Below, in pieces: positions 61,653 through 64,000 of a DNA stretch of 64,000 nucleotides (its first letter is position 1; each line of letters opens with the position of its first letter). The position numbers were made by a program, and so were the translations under genes. The DNA is taken from NCBI GenBank assembly GCA_040285825.1, contig JAUPSS010000002.1, positions 3,286,001 to 3,350,000 of the forward strand, in the 5' to 3' direction. The notes under the pieces were generated by a model. That model did no database searches, was not told where the DNA came from, and worked only from the letters and a program-made list of their open reading frames with translations. Source of the DNA: Eukaryota sp. TZLM1-RC. Lineage: Eukaryota > Metamonada: BaSk clade.

Positions 61653-63995
61653 TTGCCTTTTCCTCTCTTTCGAGCGACGAGCCCTGGAAGCTCTAGTCAC
61701 AGGAGGTGAACTAATGGAAATATGACGCTTCTTGGGAGGAGCGGATTTAGAACGGCGACGTGCTTTTGAAGTGTTGATAAAGTCTTTATACGCGGCAGTA
61801 TTTTGGACTGTAGACACATGCTCAGTGGTGATCTCCTTTCCTGGCCATTGCACTTGGCAAAAGTCACCTTCCTGACTGAGCACTTTTTCAATGATGTGTT
61901 CTTCGACATCACCTGCAGCGACCCAGGAGTGGAACTCATCGTTGGTGGGCAAGCTGGAGTGCCAGGGAGCTAAGTGTTTGACGCTAGCTTGGACAATCGT
62001 ACCTGTGCAGAGGTTCTTGATATTCACAGACGAATTGGATACGATTTCAGTAATTAGGAAGGGTCCTAAATAGTCTCCATGAAGCTTAGCGGAAGAGCCA
62101 GATGCTCTCAATACCAATTGACCAACTTCAAAAGGGTTTGGAGTTGACGATCTAGTTAGCTTGGAAGCTTTGGAAGCTTGATGGTGTGCTGCCTTTTCCT
62201 GTTTCTCTTTCAATCTTCGAAATTTAGATTGAATTTCTTGAATAAAAGATGACTCAGACGTCGAGCTTTCAATGATTTCAAGAATTTTGCCAGGGTCTGA
62301 TCTGGGGGACACATCTGAGCCAAAGATCACTTAATGTGGGGTGTGGTTGGTTATTGAGCTCTTGGAAGAGTTAATCAATAATTGTACATAAGGCAAGTAT
62401 TCAGACCACACATCCTAGGCATTGAAGTCTACGAGCAATTTCCGTAGGTTTTGCAGGATGTCTCTGTGTCGGCGCTCTACCAGGCCGTTGGACGGAGAAA
62501 ATCTAGGTATTGACTTTGACACCTCTATGCCCAAAAATTTGCTTAATTCGTCAGAGACAGCCTTGGAAAATTCGCGTCCATTATCGATGTGGATTTGAAA
62601 TGGAATACCAAAGATGGCACAGACTTTCCAAATTAATGCATCTGCAGTAAGATTGGCATTTATCTCTTTTAAAGGCACGATGATCGTGAACCTAGAGAAG
62701 CTGTCAATAAATACGAGGATGTATTTGTAGCCTTCTTGATCTTCTAAAAGAGGACCAATAACGTCGGCGTTGACGCGAGCAAAAGGTCTGTCAGCCCACA
62801 ATGAACCGGTTGGGGGAACGTGCAGTTTGGGAACTGGCTTTGTTTTCTGACAGGAGGGGCATTCTTGGACGTGCTTATTCATGTCGGTGAGCATGTTTGG
62901 CCACCAATAATCGCTGTTCCTGAGCTTTTTCAGGCTTTCAGCTTTGCTTGGATGGCCTCCTTGCAGAAGTCCATGCAACAAGTTAAGGGTGTCCTTAATC
63001 AGTGATTTGGGAATCACTATCTTGTTGTCGTGCGTCATATATAAATCAAGATGATTGTTATGAACACAGTTGTTGAAAGAGGGGTCTTTGGAAGCTATGG
63101 CAAGCTTCTGTTCGGACCTAATCCTACAGAGCCATGGCTCGAAAATAGGCAGGTCGTTGGAACATCGTTCTCTGATGACCATGATACGTTCGAAGTTGTT
63201 TAAGTCTTCGATGTAGTATCTTTCATTTTCTGTTCCATCAATTTTATCAATGTAAAATATTGGATGAAAATTTGGAGGCATTTGATGGGACAAATGATTG
63301 ATCTCTTGATGGTCTATAGGCGGAACTATTCGAGACAACATATCAGCCCAGAAGTTATCTTCCCCTTTGGTATGTACCAAATCAAAGCAGAATTCAGAGA
63401 ATATGGGTAAGCATCTTGTTACAATTCTGTTCCTCTCAGGAGCCGTGAACATGTAGGTAAGGTTTTGATGGTCTGTGAATATAACCAGTTTCCTTCCTTT
63501 CAAGTAGTTTTCAAAACCACTTTGAGTTAACATGAGTAGGATAGCATTGAGTTCCTTTTGCTTTGTCGGCCAGTTCTTTTGCGAGTTGGTTAACAACCGG
63601 CTGAAGAAGCTGATAGGCCTACATTTCCTGTTGATCAGGGAGGTACCGGGGTCGTCGACTTGTTCGATTTGTTCCCATATGACGCCGCCTACAGCAATGT
63701 CGAATGCATCGCAAGTAATTAAAATTTGGATTTCCAGCGGAGGTAAGCTGAGCGGCATGTGCTTCGCTATCAGTTGTTTGATCTTTTGAAGGAGTCCGTC
63801 GTGCATGTCGGTCCATTGAAGGCGTTGCGCGCGGGGTTTGGGTTTAACTTTGGAGTTATTTCCATCCTTCTTAGTCAATCTGATGATAGGAGCGATGAGC
63901 TCAGATACCTGAGGAAGCCATTCTCTAATGAAGTTGACTGATCCTACGATGCTGCGGACGTCTTTGATTGTCTTTGGTCTAGGTAGATTCAGCAA
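61647..63995 (-). pseudogene. Gypsy-3 pol (RT end, RNase H, integrase, chromodomain-like tail), two nonsense codons
   Basis: 526 codons from 63995: RSIVGSVNFIREWLP, RNase H ILITCDAFDIAVGGVIW, QKELNAILLML, FTDHQNLTYMF, then the integrase zinc domain CPSCQK, NADVIGPLL, FIDSFSRFTI, HIDNGREFSK and SNGLVERRHRD. A TAG at about 62415 follows NA where relatives read on. A TAA at about 62331 (THPH-stop-VIFGSD) is a second. The frame then runs 227 codons to the LTR, with HIIEKVLSQEGDFCQVQWPGK as chromodomain-like tail. RNase H has DAF where DAS is usual. Confidence 0.9.
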
Positions 63996-64000
63996 AGATT

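Larger units (their letters stand above)
61522..64000 (-). mobile_element. Ty3/gypsy retrotransposon 3, partial, runs off the window
   Basis: A separate lineage from gypsy-1 and -2 but with the same domain order. Visible from the 3' LTR through integrase, RNase H and the end of RT; the rest lies beyond 64000. It sits inside a LINE fragment. Confidence 0.93.

Noticed and set aside
1-64000. CRISPR arrays, operons, bacterial promoters or riboswitches
   Set aside because: The window is eukaryotic (spliceosomal introns, eukaryotic-only families). No spaced direct-repeat array was seen.

Overview
The window is nuclear DNA from a flagellated, AT-rich unicellular eukaryote (protist). Eukaryotic marker genes are present: a 26S proteasome ATPase, two UtpB ribosome-biogenesis subunits, a RanBP1-domain nucleoporin, EFR3, WDR17, and CEP41/enkurin ciliary domains. 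TAA, TAG and TGA all behave as stops. The introns I can place by protein frame are only 25-35 nt long with GT...AG ends, far shorter than in most eukaryotes. I cannot name the lineage. Tiny introns of this size are known in several unrelated protist groups, for example opalinate stramenopiles, some Rhizaria-derived genomes and ciliates. The CEP41-type and enkurin domains indicate that the organism builds a cilium or flagellum.

Host genes, left to right: RPT1/PSMC2 (280-1606, +); UTP18 (14290-15522, +) facing PWP2 (16317-18707, -); a NUP50/Nup2-like nucleoporin (19478-20779, -); tRNA-Arg(ACG) (22751-22823, -); an EFR3-like membrane adaptor (24735-26693, -); a CEP41 rhodanese-enkurin fusion (27874-29181, -); an unrecognised Ser/Gln-rich protein (32420-33424, -); a possible 59-aa spliced gene (34166-34376, -); a truncated single-pass membrane protein (34900-35165, +); an ankyrin-repeat protein (36323-37423, -); an unrecognised Arg/Ser-to-poly-Ser protein (51183-51712, +); a two-pass membrane protein with two tiny introns (53451-54476, -); and WDR17 (57135-60758, -).

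The rest is mostly transposon wreckage. A LINE-type (non-LTR) reverse transcriptase superfamily is present in about fifteen broken copies of at least four subfamilies. They share a C-x-C-x7-H-x3-C motif and a conserved C-terminal domain. Three Ty3/gypsy-type elements are visible: a decayed one (7915-13311, +), a young one with two identical 106-bp LTRs (38951-45808, -), and a partial one running off the right edge (61522-64000, -). One hAT DNA transposon remnant lies at 6103-7900. The elements are nested: LINE inside gypsy, gypsy inside LINE, and a hAT end inside a LINE with the junction tandemly duplicated.

Together the host genes cover proteasome function, 90S pre-ribosome assembly, nuclear transport, phosphoinositide signalling at the plasma membrane, and the axoneme. 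Several housekeeping genes start within tens of bases of retroelement debris (UTP18, EFR3). The most unusual single item is the protein that joins an inactive CEP41-type rhodanese domain to a C-terminal enkurin domain.
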